Positions 23,464 to 33,958 of a stretch of DNA of 64,000 nt are shown here, one piece after another. The notes beneath the pieces are model-generated. The model made no database searches and was not told the origin of the DNA. It saw nothing but the letters and a program-made list of their open reading frames with translations. Position numbers and translations under genes: made by a program. Origin of the DNA: Microbacterium sp. LWO12-1.2. Its GTDB lineage: Bacteria; Actinomycetota; Actinomycetes; Actinomycetales; Microbacteriaceae. The stretch is taken from the NCBI RefSeq assembly GCF_040675875.1, contig NZ_JBEGII010000001.1, forward strand, positions 496,001 through 560,000, read 5' to 3'. Each line of letters starts with the position of its first letter. Within the stretch, counting starts at the first letter, position 1.

Positions 23464-24035
23464 ATGTCGAAACTGGTCGGGTTGCACGAGGCGCGGGGGC
23501 GTCTTGAGGCGGCCTGGGCGGGGAAGGGCGATGCGCAGGATCTCTCGCGGGAGCAGTTGGTCGCCGTCAATGACGCGATCGGGGTGTTGGAGCGGTGCCG
23601 CGTCGCGGCGGGTGCGGTCAGGGTCGCCGACGCGGAGCGGCCAGACGGATGGCTGCCGGTGGTGGCGTGATCCCTTGGGTGATGGGCTCAGACAGCGAGA
23701 TCCTCGACGGGGGCAGAGAGAAACGCCTCTTCACCCGGGCGCAACGGTTGGCATTAGTGGAACGTGATGGTGGGTGTGCGATGTGCGGGCTGCCGCCGGA
23801 GATGACGAGAGCGCACCACATCCGGTGGTGGCAGCGGGATGCAGGGCCGACGGACCTGTCGAACGGGGTGCTGTTGTGTGAGACGTGTCACCACCGCATC
23901 CATGACAACGACTGGGAGATCCGCATCGACGGCACCGGTCTCACCGCCCGGGTCTGGTTCACCCCACCCCGCTACGTCGACCCCGCCCGCACACCACGCC
24001 TCGGCGGCAGAACCCGCTTCGACATCGCCGCCTGA
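23464..24035 (+). pseudogene. decayed DUF222/13E12-type HNH protein
   Basis: Two pieces of one family in different frames. Frame 1 (23464-23670) encodes about 68 residues resembling the N-terminus of DUF222 proteins (REQLVAVNDAIGVLERCR). Frame 2 (about 23685-24035) encodes the C-terminal HNH domain: LFTRAQRLALVERDGG, CAMCG, AHHIRWW, LSNGVLLC, CHHRIHDNDW, ending RLGGRTRFDIAA. The intact family is about 400-500 residues; here the central ~250-300 residues are gone and the halves are out of frame. A short HNH-only product could still be made. TAAAAT lies five bases before the ATG at 23464, so the original promoter survives. Confidence 0.85.
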
Positions 24036-24221
24036 GCACCCGCCCTCATGCACGTGTGGCGCGAACTCCGCGCATGTCTGGCGATGGATCACAGGCGATG
24101 CATGACAGCCGATTCGGGGCACTCGCCCCCGGCCGCGTACGCTGGGAGGCATCCCCCGAAGCTCACCCGGCAACTTGCGCGCCGGCGATCTCGGTGCGCG
24201 CTCACACATGCAAGGACGCAG

Positions 24222-25670
<1,449 letters not shown>

Positions 25671-25802
25671 CGCGTCGGCTGTGCGCTGGAAAACGCAGAG
25701 CGGATGTCGTCGGCACGGCGTGCCGCGCTGCGCCGCGCCGGTGTTGGGCTGATCGGTCTCTGTTTTCGACCTCAAGAGGGATGCTCCGTGCATGATGGGG
25801 GC

Positions 25803-26849
25803 ATGAAGAGCGCGACACTGCTGTCCGAGCGGCTCCGGTCGCACCGCCTCACGGCGCCGGCGCGCACCGTGACCGATGCGGCAGGGCACATGCTCGCCGT
25901 GCAGAGCCAGGACTTCACCGCCGGCCGGTGGGCCCTGGCCGTGCGCACGCGCGGGGAGCCGGGGCTGCGTGCGGTCGACCGCGCCTTCGACCGCGGCGAC
26001 CTGGTGCGGGGCTGGACCATGCGCGGCACGTTGCACACGGTCGCGGCCCGTGACCTGGGGTGGATCCTGGAGGTCACGGCGGGCAGGCAGCGCCAGCAGG
26101 CGGCGTCGCGACACCGCGACCTCGGGATCGACGACGAGATGGTCGCGGCGACCGTGCGCGTGCTGACGCCAGCGCTCCGCGGCGGGGGTCTGACCCGATC
26201 AGAGGTGTTCACGCTGCTGGAGGGCATCGGCATCGATCCCACCGGGCAGCGGGGCATCCATCTGCTGTTCACGCTCACGATCGACGGGCTCATCTGCCAG
26301 GGGCCGGTCGTGTCACGCGATGGCGTGGCCAGGGGGCAGCGCTTCGTGCTGGTCGACGAGCACATCCGCGAGCACGCGCACCCCGACGACCCGCTCGCCG
26401 AACTCTTCGTGCGCTACGTCGCCGGCCACGGCCCCGCCGGCGTCGTGGACTTCGCCTGGTGGTCGGGGCTCACGCTCGGTGTCTCGCGTGAGGCGGCCGC
26501 GCGGGCAGCGCATCGCGTGGTCGAGATCGAGACCGGACTGTTCGTGGCCGAGACGCGCCCACGCCGAGCTGCGGACGCCCCGACGGTGCACGCCCTCGGC
26601 GCCTTCGACGAGTACTACATCTCCTATGCCGATCGCACGGCGGTATCCGCGCCGGAGCATCTGGCGACCATCGGCCCCGGCAAGAACGGCATGGTGCGTC
26701 CGATCCTCGTGGCACAGGGCCGGGTGATCGGATGCTGGACCCATGCGAGCGCATCGCTCGGTGCTCCGCCGGAGTTGTTCGATGGCGGGGTCGATGCGGA
26801 GGCCGTCTCCGTTGCGCTGGAGCGTTTCAGGAGTTTTCTCGAGACCTGA
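25803..26849 (+). CDS. HTH_42 winged-helix protein (AlkX/AlkZ-like)
   Basis: A 348-residue protein of the HTH_42 family, three tandem winged helices. Members include DNA glycosylases of the AlkZ/YcaQ and AlkX type, which unhook crosslinks or act on bulky alkyl lesions. The catalytic-type motif AVQSQDFTAGRWAL is present (QSQ triad near residue 33), with RGTLHTVAARDL and ALGAFDEYYISYADR downstream. The ATG at 25803 begins the family N-terminus (LLSERLRSHRL). Single gene; its 3' end lies nine bases from the convergent ramB stop. Glycosylase activity is inferred from the motif alone. Confidence 0.8.
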   Translation: MKSATLLSERLRSHRLTAPARTVTDAAGHMLAVQSQDFTAGRWALAVRTRGEPGLRAVDRAFDRGDLVRGWTMRGTLHTVAARDLGWILEVTAGRQRQQAASRHRDLGIDDEMVAATVRVLTPALRGGGLTRSEVFTLLEGIGIDPTGQRGIHLLFTLTIDGLICQGPVVSRDGVARGQRFVLVDEHIREHAHPDDPLAELFVRYVAGHGPAGVVDFAWWSGLTLGVSREAAARAAHRVVEIETGLFVAETRPRRAADAPTVHALGAFDEYYISYADRTAVSAPEHLATIGPGKNGMVRPILVAQGRVIGCWTHASASLGAPPELFDGGVDAEAVSVALERFRSFLET

Positions 26850-26858
26850 ACCTCCCGG

Positions 26859-28301
26859 TCACTCGCTGGCATGCCGTCCGAGGAAGTTGTAGACCTCGTT
26901 GTCGTCGACCCCGGGGAACGCGCCGCGGGGGAGCGGCGAGAACATGTGCGTGTGCACGCGGGCGCTCGGCCACGCCTTGCCGCTCCAGCGGTCCGCGAGT
27001 TCTGTCGAAGGGCGTCGGCAGCACGATTCGTCGGGGCAGGTCGACACGGCGCGGTCGGCGGTCTCGCGGCCGCGCCACCAGCGGGCGTCGTCGAAGGGGA
27101 CGCCGACCGTGACCGAGAACTCGCCGTCGCTGGAGGAGCCGGTCTGTGTCGAGCACCAGAACGTGCCGGAAGGGGTGTCGGTGTACTGGTGATGCTCGGT
27201 CGTGCGGTTCTGCTGAGTGAAGGCGCCGCGCGCCTGGAACTTGCGGCAGACGCGCTGGCCCTCCACGGCGCCGGTGACGTCCATCGGCAGCGGCAGGTCG
27301 TCGTTCTCGTAGACCCGGGTGATCGCGCCGGTGGCATCCACGCGCAGGAAGTGGAGCGACATGCCCAGGTGCTCGGTGAGCAGGTTGGTCATACGCATGC
27401 CCGCTGCCTCGTGCGTCACGCCGAACGCGTCGCGGAAGTCCTCGACCGCGAGGTTGCGATCCTTCTTGGCCTGCTGCAGGAACGCGACCGATGCCGCCTC
27501 CGGCATCAGGCACGAGGCGGCGAAGTAGTTGATCTCCAGGCGCTGCTGCAGGAAATCCGCGTAGTCCGTCGGGGGCGTGTGTCCGAGCAGGCGGTGCGCC
27601 ATCGCCTGCAGCGCCATCGAGCGCAGGCCGTGGCCACCGGGGATCGAGGCCGGCGGCAGGTAGATGCGCCCGTTCTCCAGGTCGGTGACCGAGCGCGTCG
27701 AGTGCGGGAGATCGTTGACGTAGATGAGCTCGAAGCCGATCTTCTCGGCCATGATGCTGACGGTGCGGTGGGTGAGTGCCCCCTGCACGTGTCCGGCGGC
27801 GCGCAGATGCTTCTCGGCGAGCTTCTCGATATCGCCGAGGTAGTTGTGCTGTGCGCGCATGCGCAGCCGCAGCTCGGTGTTGGCGCGGCGCGCTTCCTCC
27901 GGTGTGGCGATCGCCTCGCGCTCGCGCCGCTGCAGCTCATGGTGCAAGCCGAGCAGCGACTCGATGGTCTCGTCGCTCATGCCCTTCGTGACGCGCACGG
28001 GGGCGACGCCGAGCTGACGGAACACCGGACTCTCCTGTGCGCGTTCCAGCTCGATCTCGAGAGCGGCGCGGCGGTTCGGCGGTTCGCCCGAGATCAGATC
28101 GGTGACCTCGGTGCTCGTCGCCTGGGCGATCGCCTGCAGCAGGGACAGCTTCGGCTCGCGCTTGCCGTTCTCGATCAGGCTCAGTTGCGAGCCGGCGACC
28201 CCCACGAGTGCGCCGAGCTCATCGAGCGTGTAGCCATTCGCGAGCCGGTGGTGCCGGATGCGGTGGCCGAGGGTCGTGAGGTGGATGCCGGAGGTCGCCA
28301 T
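26859..28301 (-). CDS. ramB: RamB-family regulator of acetate metabolism
   Basis: A 480-residue protein: XRE helix-turn-helix at residues about 9-65 (YTLDELGALVGVAGSQLSLIENGKRE), an ImmA/IrrE-like domain at about 150-330 with a degenerate zinc motif (AMAHRLLGH), and the DUF2083 Cys-bearing C-domain (WCSTQT, CPDESCCRRP). This matches RamB of Corynebacterium and mycobacteria, which controls acetate, glyoxylate-cycle and gluconeogenic genes. It is divergent from pckG, a plausible target. TATGAT sits six bases before the ATG on the minus strand; transcription is probably leaderless. Confidence 0.9.
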   Translation of the reverse strand: MATSGIHLTTLGHRIRHHRLANGYTLDELGALVGVAGSQLSLIENGKREPKLSLLQAIAQATSTEVTDLISGEPPNRRAALEIELERAQESPVFRQLGVAPVRVTKGMSDETIESLLGLHHELQRREREAIATPEEARRANTELRLRMRAQHNYLGDIEKLAEKHLRAAGHVQGALTHRTVSIMAEKIGFELIYVNDLPHSTRSVTDLENGRIYLPPASIPGGHGLRSMALQAMAHRLLGHTPPTDYADFLQQRLEINYFAASCLMPEAASVAFLQQAKKDRNLAVEDFRDAFGVTHEAAGMRMTNLLTEHLGMSLHFLRVDATGAITRVYENDDLPLPMDVTGAVEGQRVCRKFQARGAFTQQNRTTEHHQYTDTPSGTFWCSTQTGSSSDGEFSVTVGVPFDDARWWRGRETADRAVSTCPDESCCRRPSTELADRWSGKAWPSARVHTHMFSPLPRGAFPGVDDNEVYNFLGRHASE

Positions 28302-28307
28302 TCCTTG

Positions 28308-28313
28308 ATCATA
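28308..28313 (-). promoter_or_regulatory. -10 box of leaderless ramB
   Basis: TATGAT on the minus strand, then six bases (CAAGGA) and the ATG at 28301. The AAGGA directly touches the ATG and is too close to be a ribosome binding site. The surrounding AT-rich 109-base gap also carries the pckG promoter. Confidence 0.55.
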
Positions 28314-28410
28314 TCGAAAGAATCATGTTTCTTATCGTCCAATTTGGCCGAAAGAGTGCCGTAAGCCGGAAGAAGATGGATGCAACGCCCCACTCATCAA
28401 AGGAGCTGTC

Positions 28411-30273
28411 ATGGCCATCGCTGAAGTCTTCGCCCCTCGCACATCCCCCGTCGCCGCTGCGCGTACGTTCGGTGCTGCGCCGAGCTACGACACCCCCGCG
28501 ATGGCTGAGCTGGCCGCCTGGGTCGAGGAGATCCGTGCGCTCACCCAGCCGGACTCCGTGCACTGGGTCGACGGTTCGCGTGCCGAGAACGACTGGCTGC
28601 TGCGCGGCCTGGTCGACGAGGGCAAGCTCATCAAGCTCAACCCGGAATGGCGCCCCGGCTCCTACCTCGCCCGTTCGCATCCCAGCGATGTCGCTCGCAC
28701 CGAGGGCCGTACCTACATCTCCTCCGAGCGCGAAGAGGACGCCGGCCCCACGAACAACTGGGCGGCCCCGGCAGAGATGCGCGCCAAGATGACCGAGATC
28801 TTCGAAGGCTCGATGCGCGGTCGCACGATGTACGTCGTGCCGTTCTCGATGGGTCCGGTCGGCGGACCCCTCTCGCACATCGGCGTCCAGGTCACCGACA
28901 GCGCCTACGCGGTCGCCTCCATCGGCATCATGACCCGCGTCGGCGATGCCGTCACGCGCCGCATCGCGGAGGGCGCTCCGTGGGTCAAGACGGTCCACAG
29001 CGTCGGCGCTCCGCTCGCGGAGGGCGAGCAGGACGTCGAATGGCCCTGCAACGACGAGAAGTACATCGTGCACTTCCCCGAGACTCTCGAGGTCTACTCC
29101 TTCGGTTCCGGATACGGCGGCAACGCGATCCTCGCCAAGAAGTGCTTCGCGCTGCGCATCGCCTCGGTGATCGCCCGCGATGAGGGATGGCTCGCCGAGC
29201 ACATGCTCCTCATCCGCGTGATCGACCCGCAGGGCAAGGCGTACCACGTGGCCGCCGCGTTCCCGTCTGCGTGCGGCAAGACGAACCTCGCGATGCTCCG
29301 CCCGACGATCCCCGGGTGGAAGGTCGAGACGCTCGGCGACGACATCGCCTGGATCCGTCCGGGCGAGGACGGCCGCATGTGGGCGATCAACCCCGAGGCC
29401 GGTTTCTTCGGTGTCGCCCCCGGCACCGGTGAGTCCACCAACGTCACCGCGGTCGAGACTCTGTGGGGCAACACGATCTTCACGAACGTCGCGCTCCGCC
29501 CCGACGGCGATGTGTGGTGGGAAGGCCTGACCGACGAGGCGCCCGCGCACCTGATCGACTGGGAGGGCAACGACTGGACGCCCGACTCCGGGCGTCCGGC
29601 CGCGCACCCGAACTCGCGCTTCACGGTGGCGGCGGCACAGTGCCCGCAGATCTCCGAGGACTGGGAGCAGGCGGTTCCGCTCGACGTCATCCTCTTCGGG
29701 GGGCGTCGAGCCAGCAACGTGCCGCTCGTGGTCGAAGCGACCGACTGGACCCACGGGGTCTTCCTGGGCTCGAACATCTCGTCCGAGCGCACGGCGGCCG
29801 CTGAGGGCACGCTCGGCGAGCTGCGTCGCGATCCCTTCGCCATGCTTCCGTTCTGCGGCTACAACATGGCGGACTACTTCGGGCACTGGCTCAAGGTCGG
29901 TCGGGGACTGCGCTTCGATCGTGCCCCCCGTATCTTCCAGGTGAACTGGTTCCGCCGCGGTGCCGACGGCCGGTTCCTGTGGCCCGGCTTCGGCGACAAC
30001 TCGCGCGTCGTCGACTGGGTCATCCGCCGCATTGCGGGCGACGTGTCCGCGGTCGACAGCCCGATCGGCCGCCTGCCGCGTCCGGAGGACCTCAACCTCG
30101 ACGGACTCGACATCCCCGCCGCCGACCTCGAGGAGCTCTTCTCCGTCGATGCGGAGGCGTGGAAGACCGAGGCCGATCTGACCGAGGAGTTCTACGACAC
30201 CTTCGGCGACAAGGTCCCGGCCGCTCTGCGCGCCGAGCTCGCGTCGCTGCGCTACCGCCTCGAGAAGGCGTAG
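28411..30273 (+). CDS. pckG: GTP-dependent phosphoenolpyruvate carboxykinase
   Basis: A 620-residue GTP-type PEPCK, converting oxaloacetate and GTP to phosphoenolpyruvate, GDP and CO2. The P-loop/active-site Cys motif [12 protein letters not shown] (about residues 284-295), the metal-binding [13 protein letters not shown] block, [10 protein letters not shown] and [10 protein letters not shown] are canonical. The ATG at 28411 has AAAGGAG upstream. It is divergent from ramB and close to gapB, completing a gluconeogenic set. A strong hairpin follows the stop. Confidence 0.97.
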   Translation: MAIAEVFAPRTSPVAAARTFGAAPSYDTPAMAELAAWVEEIRALTQPDSVHWVDGSRAENDWLLRGLVDEGKLIKLNPEWRPGSYLARSHPSDVARTEGRTYISSEREEDAGPTNNWAAPAEMRAKMTEIFEGSMRGRTMYVVPFSMGPVGGPLSHIGVQVTDSAYAVASIGIMTRVGDAVTRRIAEGAPWVKTVHSVGAPLAEGEQDVEWPCNDEKYIVHFPETLEVYSFGSGYGGNAILAKKCFALRIASVIARDEGWLAEHMLLIRVIDPQGKAYHVAAAFPSACGKTNLAMLRPTIPGWKVETLGDDIAWIRPGEDGRMWAINPEAGFFGVAPGTGESTNVTAVETLWGNTIFTNVALRPDGDVWWEGLTDEAPAHLIDWEGNDWTPDSGRPAAHPNSRFTVAAAQCPQISEDWEQAVPLDVILFGGRRASNVPLVVEATDWTHGVFLGSNISSERTAAAEGTLGELRRDPFAMLPFCGYNMADYFGHWLKVGRGLRFDRAPRIFQVNWFRRGADGRFLWPGFGDNSRVVDWVIRRIAGDVSAVDSPIGRLPRPEDLNLDGLDIPAADLEELFSVDAEAWKTEADLTEEFYDTFGDKVPAALRAELASLRYRLEKA

Positions 30274-30282
30274 CCCCAGACT

Positions 30283-30308
30283 GGCACCGGCTCGGGGGAG
30301 CCGGTGCC
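30283..30308 (+). terminator. hairpin terminator after pckG
   Basis: GGCACCGGCTC and its perfect complement form an 11-bp stem with a GGGG loop, starting ten bases after the pckG stop codon. TCATA follows instead of a T-run. It is strong enough to end transcription or protect the 3' end. Confidence 0.75.
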
Positions 30309-30315
30309 TCATACC

Positions 30316-30378
30316 CGCGAAGGCGGGATGTCAGAGACGAACCCATGGCTGAGTGGTCTCCGGCATCCCGCCTTCGCG
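30316..30378. repeat. 15-bp inverted repeat with 33-base centre
   Basis: CGCGAAGGCGGGATG (30316-30330) and its exact complement (30364-30378). The centre contains a second, shorter pair GAGAC/GTCTC. It lies between the pckG terminator and the next gene; it may be a second terminator or a mobile palindromic element. Confidence 0.75.
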
Positions 30379-30461
30379 TTGCCTCGATCCGCAGACCGCG
30401 GTGCTCGCCCCGATAGGGTCGGATGATCCGCGCGTCCGCGGTGCTGTCCGGGGAGAACGTG

Positions 30462-31607
30462 ATGCGTCGCGGTGCGTTGAAGTCAGGTCTGATCGGCGGA
30501 GCGGTGCTCGCCCTGCTCTGGTTCCTCTGCGGCTGGGTGCCGTATCTCCTGTCCCAGGCAGGCGGGAGTCTGGCGACGCTGGCGCGGCTCGTGCCCTCGC
30601 CCCTGACCCGTGGCGTCTTCGGAACCGCGGTGCTGTGGGCGGTCCTCGTGCAATTGCTGATGGCGGTCGTGCTCGTGGCCGGGTTCGCTGCGCTCGCCGC
30701 TCGATTCTCTCCGAGGAGAGCCGGGTTCCCTGCCGGCTGGCTGGCCTCGATTCTGGTCGCCTTCGCGATCGGCGCCGCACTGGATCTCGGGAACTTCGTC
30801 ACCGGGATCGGCGACTTCGGTATCGGCGGCGCCGTTGGCACCATGGGGGCCGCATCCCAGACGACCTGGTGGGCCGTGGTGGTGGGGTGGATCCCGGCAC
30901 TCGTGAGCGCCCGCTCAGGGCGAACGCGTGACGAGGGCACGACACCAGCGCGACAGCCCGGTGCGACGGCGTCGGGTCGCGTCGTGGCGCTGATCGCGGC
31001 GGTCGCGCTGATACTCATCCCGGTCGCGGCGCAGGCCGGTGACGATGCGATGCAGGACCAGCTGCGCGAGGAGCAGGCGACGACAGAGGGGGAAGCTGAT
31101 CCGAGCGGAGCAGCGGCTCCCGATCCCTCCGCCGAGGGGGAGCCGGTGCCGACGGCAGGGCCCTCCGACGAAGCGACGGCCGACGGCGCGTGCACCGCGG
31201 AGAACACGACGATCATGACGCCGCCGCCGGATGGCGCGACCGGACATCGAGGTCAACTGCTGCAGCTCGTGAACGTGGCGGAGGAGCCGTGCATCCTGCG
31301 TGGATATCCGGACGTGGCGTACGGCGACCAGAACGGGCATCTGCTCGACGTGAGCGTCGAGCATGGCCGCTCCTTCATGGCGGAGGACCCGGGTCCTTCG
31401 TCGATCACGCTCCAGCCGGGGGATTCGGCCACGGCCGTGGTCGGCTGGGATGCGAACTCGGTGCAGGGACAGCTCGCTGCGCGCAGCATCTGGGTCGCTG
31501 TGGCGCCGGGGGAGGAACGGCTCTCCTGGGAGATGCCGCTGGACCTGATCCCCGGCGCGACCGTGCACGTGACGGCATGGCAGCCCGCGGTGCCGCCCGC
31601 CGCGTGA
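30462..31607 (+). CDS. membrane protein with extracellular DUF4232 domain
   Basis: A 381-residue protein. About four hydrophobic segments occupy residues 1-150, a further one lies around 175-195 (VALIAAVALILIPVAAQAG), then an acidic Pro/Glu/Ala-rich linker and a C-terminal DUF4232 domain of unknown function. Two Cys (GACTAEN and EPCILRG) may form a disulfide outside the cell. ATG at 30462 is preferred over ATG at 30423 because GGGGAG sits seven bases upstream and a TAGGGT box lies at about 30414, which would put the transcription start near 30423. Cell-envelope role; nothing more specific is visible. Confidence 0.78.
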   Translation: MRRGALKSGLIGGAVLALLWFLCGWVPYLLSQAGGSLATLARLVPSPLTRGVFGTAVLWAVLVQLLMAVVLVAGFAALAARFSPRRAGFPAGWLASILVAFAIGAALDLGNFVTGIGDFGIGGAVGTMGAASQTTWWAVVVGWIPALVSARSGRTRDEGTTPARQPGATASGRVVALIAAVALILIPVAAQAGDDAMQDQLREEQATTEGEADPSGAAAPDPSAEGEPVPTAGPSDEATADGACTAENTTIMTPPPDGATGHRGQLLQLVNVAEEPCILRGYPDVAYGDQNGHLLDVSVEHGRSFMAEDPGPSSITLQPGDSATAVVGWDANSVQGQLAARSIWVAVAPGEERLSWEMPLDLIPGATVHVTAWQPAVPPAA

Positions 31608-31624
31608 CGGCTCAGGCTGACGGC

Positions 31625-33514
31625 TCAGGCCAGGAGCTGATGGCGGGCGAGGTCCCGGTACAGCGGCGTCGACTCCACGAGCTCCGCGTGGGTTCCCTGC
31701 CCGACCACCGCGCCGTCCTGCAGCACGACGATCAGGTCGCTGTCGACGACGGTCGACAGTCGGTGCGCGATCACCACGAGCGTGCGGTCGGTGGAGACCG
31801 CATCGATCGCCTCGCGCATGCGCTGCTCGTTCACGCCGTCGAGCGAGGAGGTCGACTCGTCCAGCAGCAGGATCGGTGCGTCAGTGAGCAGTGCGCGGGC
31901 GATCGCGAGGCGCTGGCGCTCGCCGCCTGAGAGCATCACGCCGTCCTCCCCGACCGGAGCCTCGAGTCCGAGCGGGCTGCGCTCGAGCACGTCACCCAGG
32001 TTCACGGCGCGCAGCACCTGCTCGCACTCGGCGTCAGAGGCGTCGGGAGCGGCGAGGCGCAGGTTGTCGGCGAGGGTACCGGCGAGAGTGGGAGCATCCT
32101 GCTCCACATAGCCGAACTGGGCCCGCAGTTCTTCACGCGTGTAGGTGCGGGAGTCATGGCCGTACAGGCGGATCGAGCCGCCGGTGGGGTCGTAGAAGCG
32201 CTCCACGAGCGAGAGGATCGTGCTCTTGCCGGCCCCGCTCGGACCGACCAGGGCGACGCGGGCACCGCGCGGCACCGCGAACGACACTCCGCGCAGCACT
32301 TCGCGCGAGGTGACGGGCGCGGTGACATCGGTCTCTGCACGTTCCAGGTGCGCGTCGGCGAGGACCTCCTGAGCCTCCTTCGCCGCCGCGCGTCGAGCGA
32401 CCACGACGTTCTCCGGGTAGCGGAAGTGCACGTCGCGGAACTCGAGCGCGGGGGACTGCGGGTCCGGCTCGTCGCGGGTCACCGCGGCGGCGATCTTCTC
32501 GTCGTCCTGCGTCTCGGTGGGCAGGTCCAGGACTTCCTGGATGCGACCCAGGGCACCGAGCGCCTGGTTCACCGACGTGATGGCTCCGAACGTGGAGGCC
32601 AGCGGCATCACGAGCAGGAACAGGAACATGATGAACGCGATCAGCGAGGCGATCGTGATCGTGCCTGCCGCGACGCGGAAGCCGCCGACGCCCAGCACGA
32701 CGAGCAGCGAGAGCTGCAGCGCGATGCCGGCGATCGGCACGACGAGCGAGGAGATCTTCGCGATGCGCACACCGATGCCGTAGGCGTCGGACGCGAGCTG
32801 GGAGACCGCGACGGTCTCGCGTTCGGTCGCACCGGATGCACGGATCGTGCGGATCGAGCCCACGGCACGCTCGACGCCGGAGGCGAGTTCGCCGACCTTC
32901 TCCTGCTGCTCCGTCGATGCGGTGCGGATGCGCCCGCTCAACGCCACGACCACCACGACCGAGACGCCGATCACGACGACGATCAGCAGCAGCAGAATCG
33001 GGTCGATCACCAGCATGGCGATGAGCGCGCCGAGGAACAGCACGACGTTGCCCACGGCATCCGCGAGACCCTGCGTGAGCACGGCGTAGAGGAGCGTGGT
33101 GTCGGTGCCGACGCGCGAGACCAGGTCGCCGGTGCGACGGGCATCGAACTCCGAGGTGGGCAGGTGCAGGATGCGGGCGATGAGCTTGCGGCGGCTGGAG
33201 TACACGACGGCCGTGCCGGTGCGCTGTAGCAGGTAGTGCTGGAAGCCGGAGATGATCGACGACGCGATCACGAAGCCCACGAGGAGCCAGACCAGGATCC
33301 CGATGGTCTTCTCCGATTGCACGGCCTCGATGACCTGCCCCACCAACAGCGGTTGCACGAGGGAGGTCCCCGCTCCCACGATGCTGAGCACGGCCACCAC
33401 GACCAGCGTGCGCTTGTGCTCGAAGAGGAACGGGAGGAGCTGGCGGAACGTGGCGCGCGGACCTTCGTGCTGCGCGCCGCGTCCGCGTCGGCGGGGAGTC
33501 GCCGTGCGGGACAT
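31625..33514 (-). CDS. ABC exporter half-transporter (multidrug/lipid type)
   Basis: A 629-residue fused membrane domain and ATPase. Six hydrophobic segments span residues about 40-330; the ATPase at 375-629 has Walker A GPSGAGKST, Q-loop VEQDAPTLAGTLADNL, signature MLSGGERQRLAIA, Walker B ILLLDESTSSLD and H-loop IAHRLST. A 45-residue insertion (VVVARRAAAKEAQEVLADAH...) lies between the start of the ATPase and Walker A, longer than usual. It probably homodimerises to export a hydrophobic compound. The ATG at 33514 has GAGGT upstream. Single-gene unit; the substrate is unknown. Confidence 0.92.
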   Translation of the reverse strand: MSRTATPRRRGRGAQHEGPRATFRQLLPFLFEHKRTLVVVAVLSIVGAGTSLVQPLLVGQVIEAVQSEKTIGILVWLLVGFVIASSIISGFQHYLLQRTGTAVVYSSRRKLIARILHLPTSEFDARRTGDLVSRVGTDTTLLYAVLTQGLADAVGNVVLFLGALIAMLVIDPILLLLIVVVIGVSVVVVVALSGRIRTASTEQQEKVGELASGVERAVGSIRTIRASGATERETVAVSQLASDAYGIGVRIAKISSLVVPIAGIALQLSLLVVLGVGGFRVAAGTITIASLIAFIMFLFLLVMPLASTFGAITSVNQALGALGRIQEVLDLPTETQDDEKIAAAVTRDEPDPQSPALEFRDVHFRYPENVVVARRAAAKEAQEVLADAHLERAETDVTAPVTSREVLRGVSFAVPRGARVALVGPSGAGKSTILSLVERFYDPTGGSIRLYGHDSRTYTREELRAQFGYVEQDAPTLAGTLADNLRLAAPDASDAECEQVLRAVNLGDVLERSPLGLEAPVGEDGVMLSGGERQRLAIARALLTDAPILLLDESTSSLDGVNEQRMREAIDAVSTDRTLVVIAHRLSTVVDSDLIVVLQDGAVVGQGTHAELVESTPLYRDLARHQLLA

Positions 33515-33643
33515 GGGAGACCTCGATCTGGAGAAGGGCGTACTACGACCGTACTTCCTGCGGCGGTGCCGGATGCCCATCCGCCAGACTGCTCACTCGC
33601 GAGATGGCGTGCAGTGACGGGCTCCCCTCGGCCGGACGAGCCC

Positions 33644-33850
33644 TCAGTGGCGGCCGAATCTGCGGTGCGCAGCCTGCTTCGACACGCCGAGAGCGCTGGC
33701 GATCGCCTGCCACGAGTACCCGGCGTTGCGGGCGCGTCTGACCTGCACCTCTTCGGCGCGGGCGATGTCGACCCGGACTCCGGCGAGCCGGCTCAGCTCG
33801 GCGATCGGCTCGCCCTCCGGATCGACGGCTGATGCGGTGCGCATGTTCAT
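33644..33850 (-). CDS. small HTH protein
   Basis: A 68-residue protein with a C-terminal helix-turn-helix (ARNAGYSWQAIASALGVSKQAAHRRFGRH), like a lone sigma-70 region 4- or Fis-type HTH seen in many actinobacterial small proteins. The ATG at 33850 is preceded by GGAGG with five bases spacing. Two 18-bp palindromes CGTCAA-N6-TTGACG lie just upstream, so it may bind its own control region. The ABC exporter gene follows downstream on the same strand (129-base gap); co-regulation is possible. Confidence 0.75.
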   Translation of the reverse strand: MNMRTASAVDPEGEPIAELSRLAGVRVDIARAEEVQVRRARNAGYSWQAIASALGVSKQAAHRRFGRH

Positions 33851-33863
33851 GATGACCTCCGTA

Positions 33864-33908
33864 CGTCAACATACATTGACGCGCGCTCGGCGTCAACTGA
33901 TGTTGACG
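33864..33908. promoter_or_regulatory. two palindromic operators upstream of the small HTH gene
   Basis: CGTCAACATACATTGACG at 33864-33881 and CGTCAACTGATGTTGACG at 33891-33908: identical six-base arms, six-base spacers, 27 bases apart centre to centre. The upstream site's minus-strand TTGACG could serve as a -35 box. The arrangement suggests cooperative binding by the adjacent small HTH protein. Confidence 0.7.
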
Positions 33909-33958
33909 ACGAGTGGCGGCGACCGGAACCAGGCGGGCGGCTTCAGGGTTCGGTGCCG

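Noticed and set aside
28302..28410. RamB binding site between ramB and pckG
   Set aside because: A weak AAGAA-N6-TTCTT dyad (28318-28333) is present, but the known RamB core AAAGTTTGCAAA-like sequence is not; not reported as a site.
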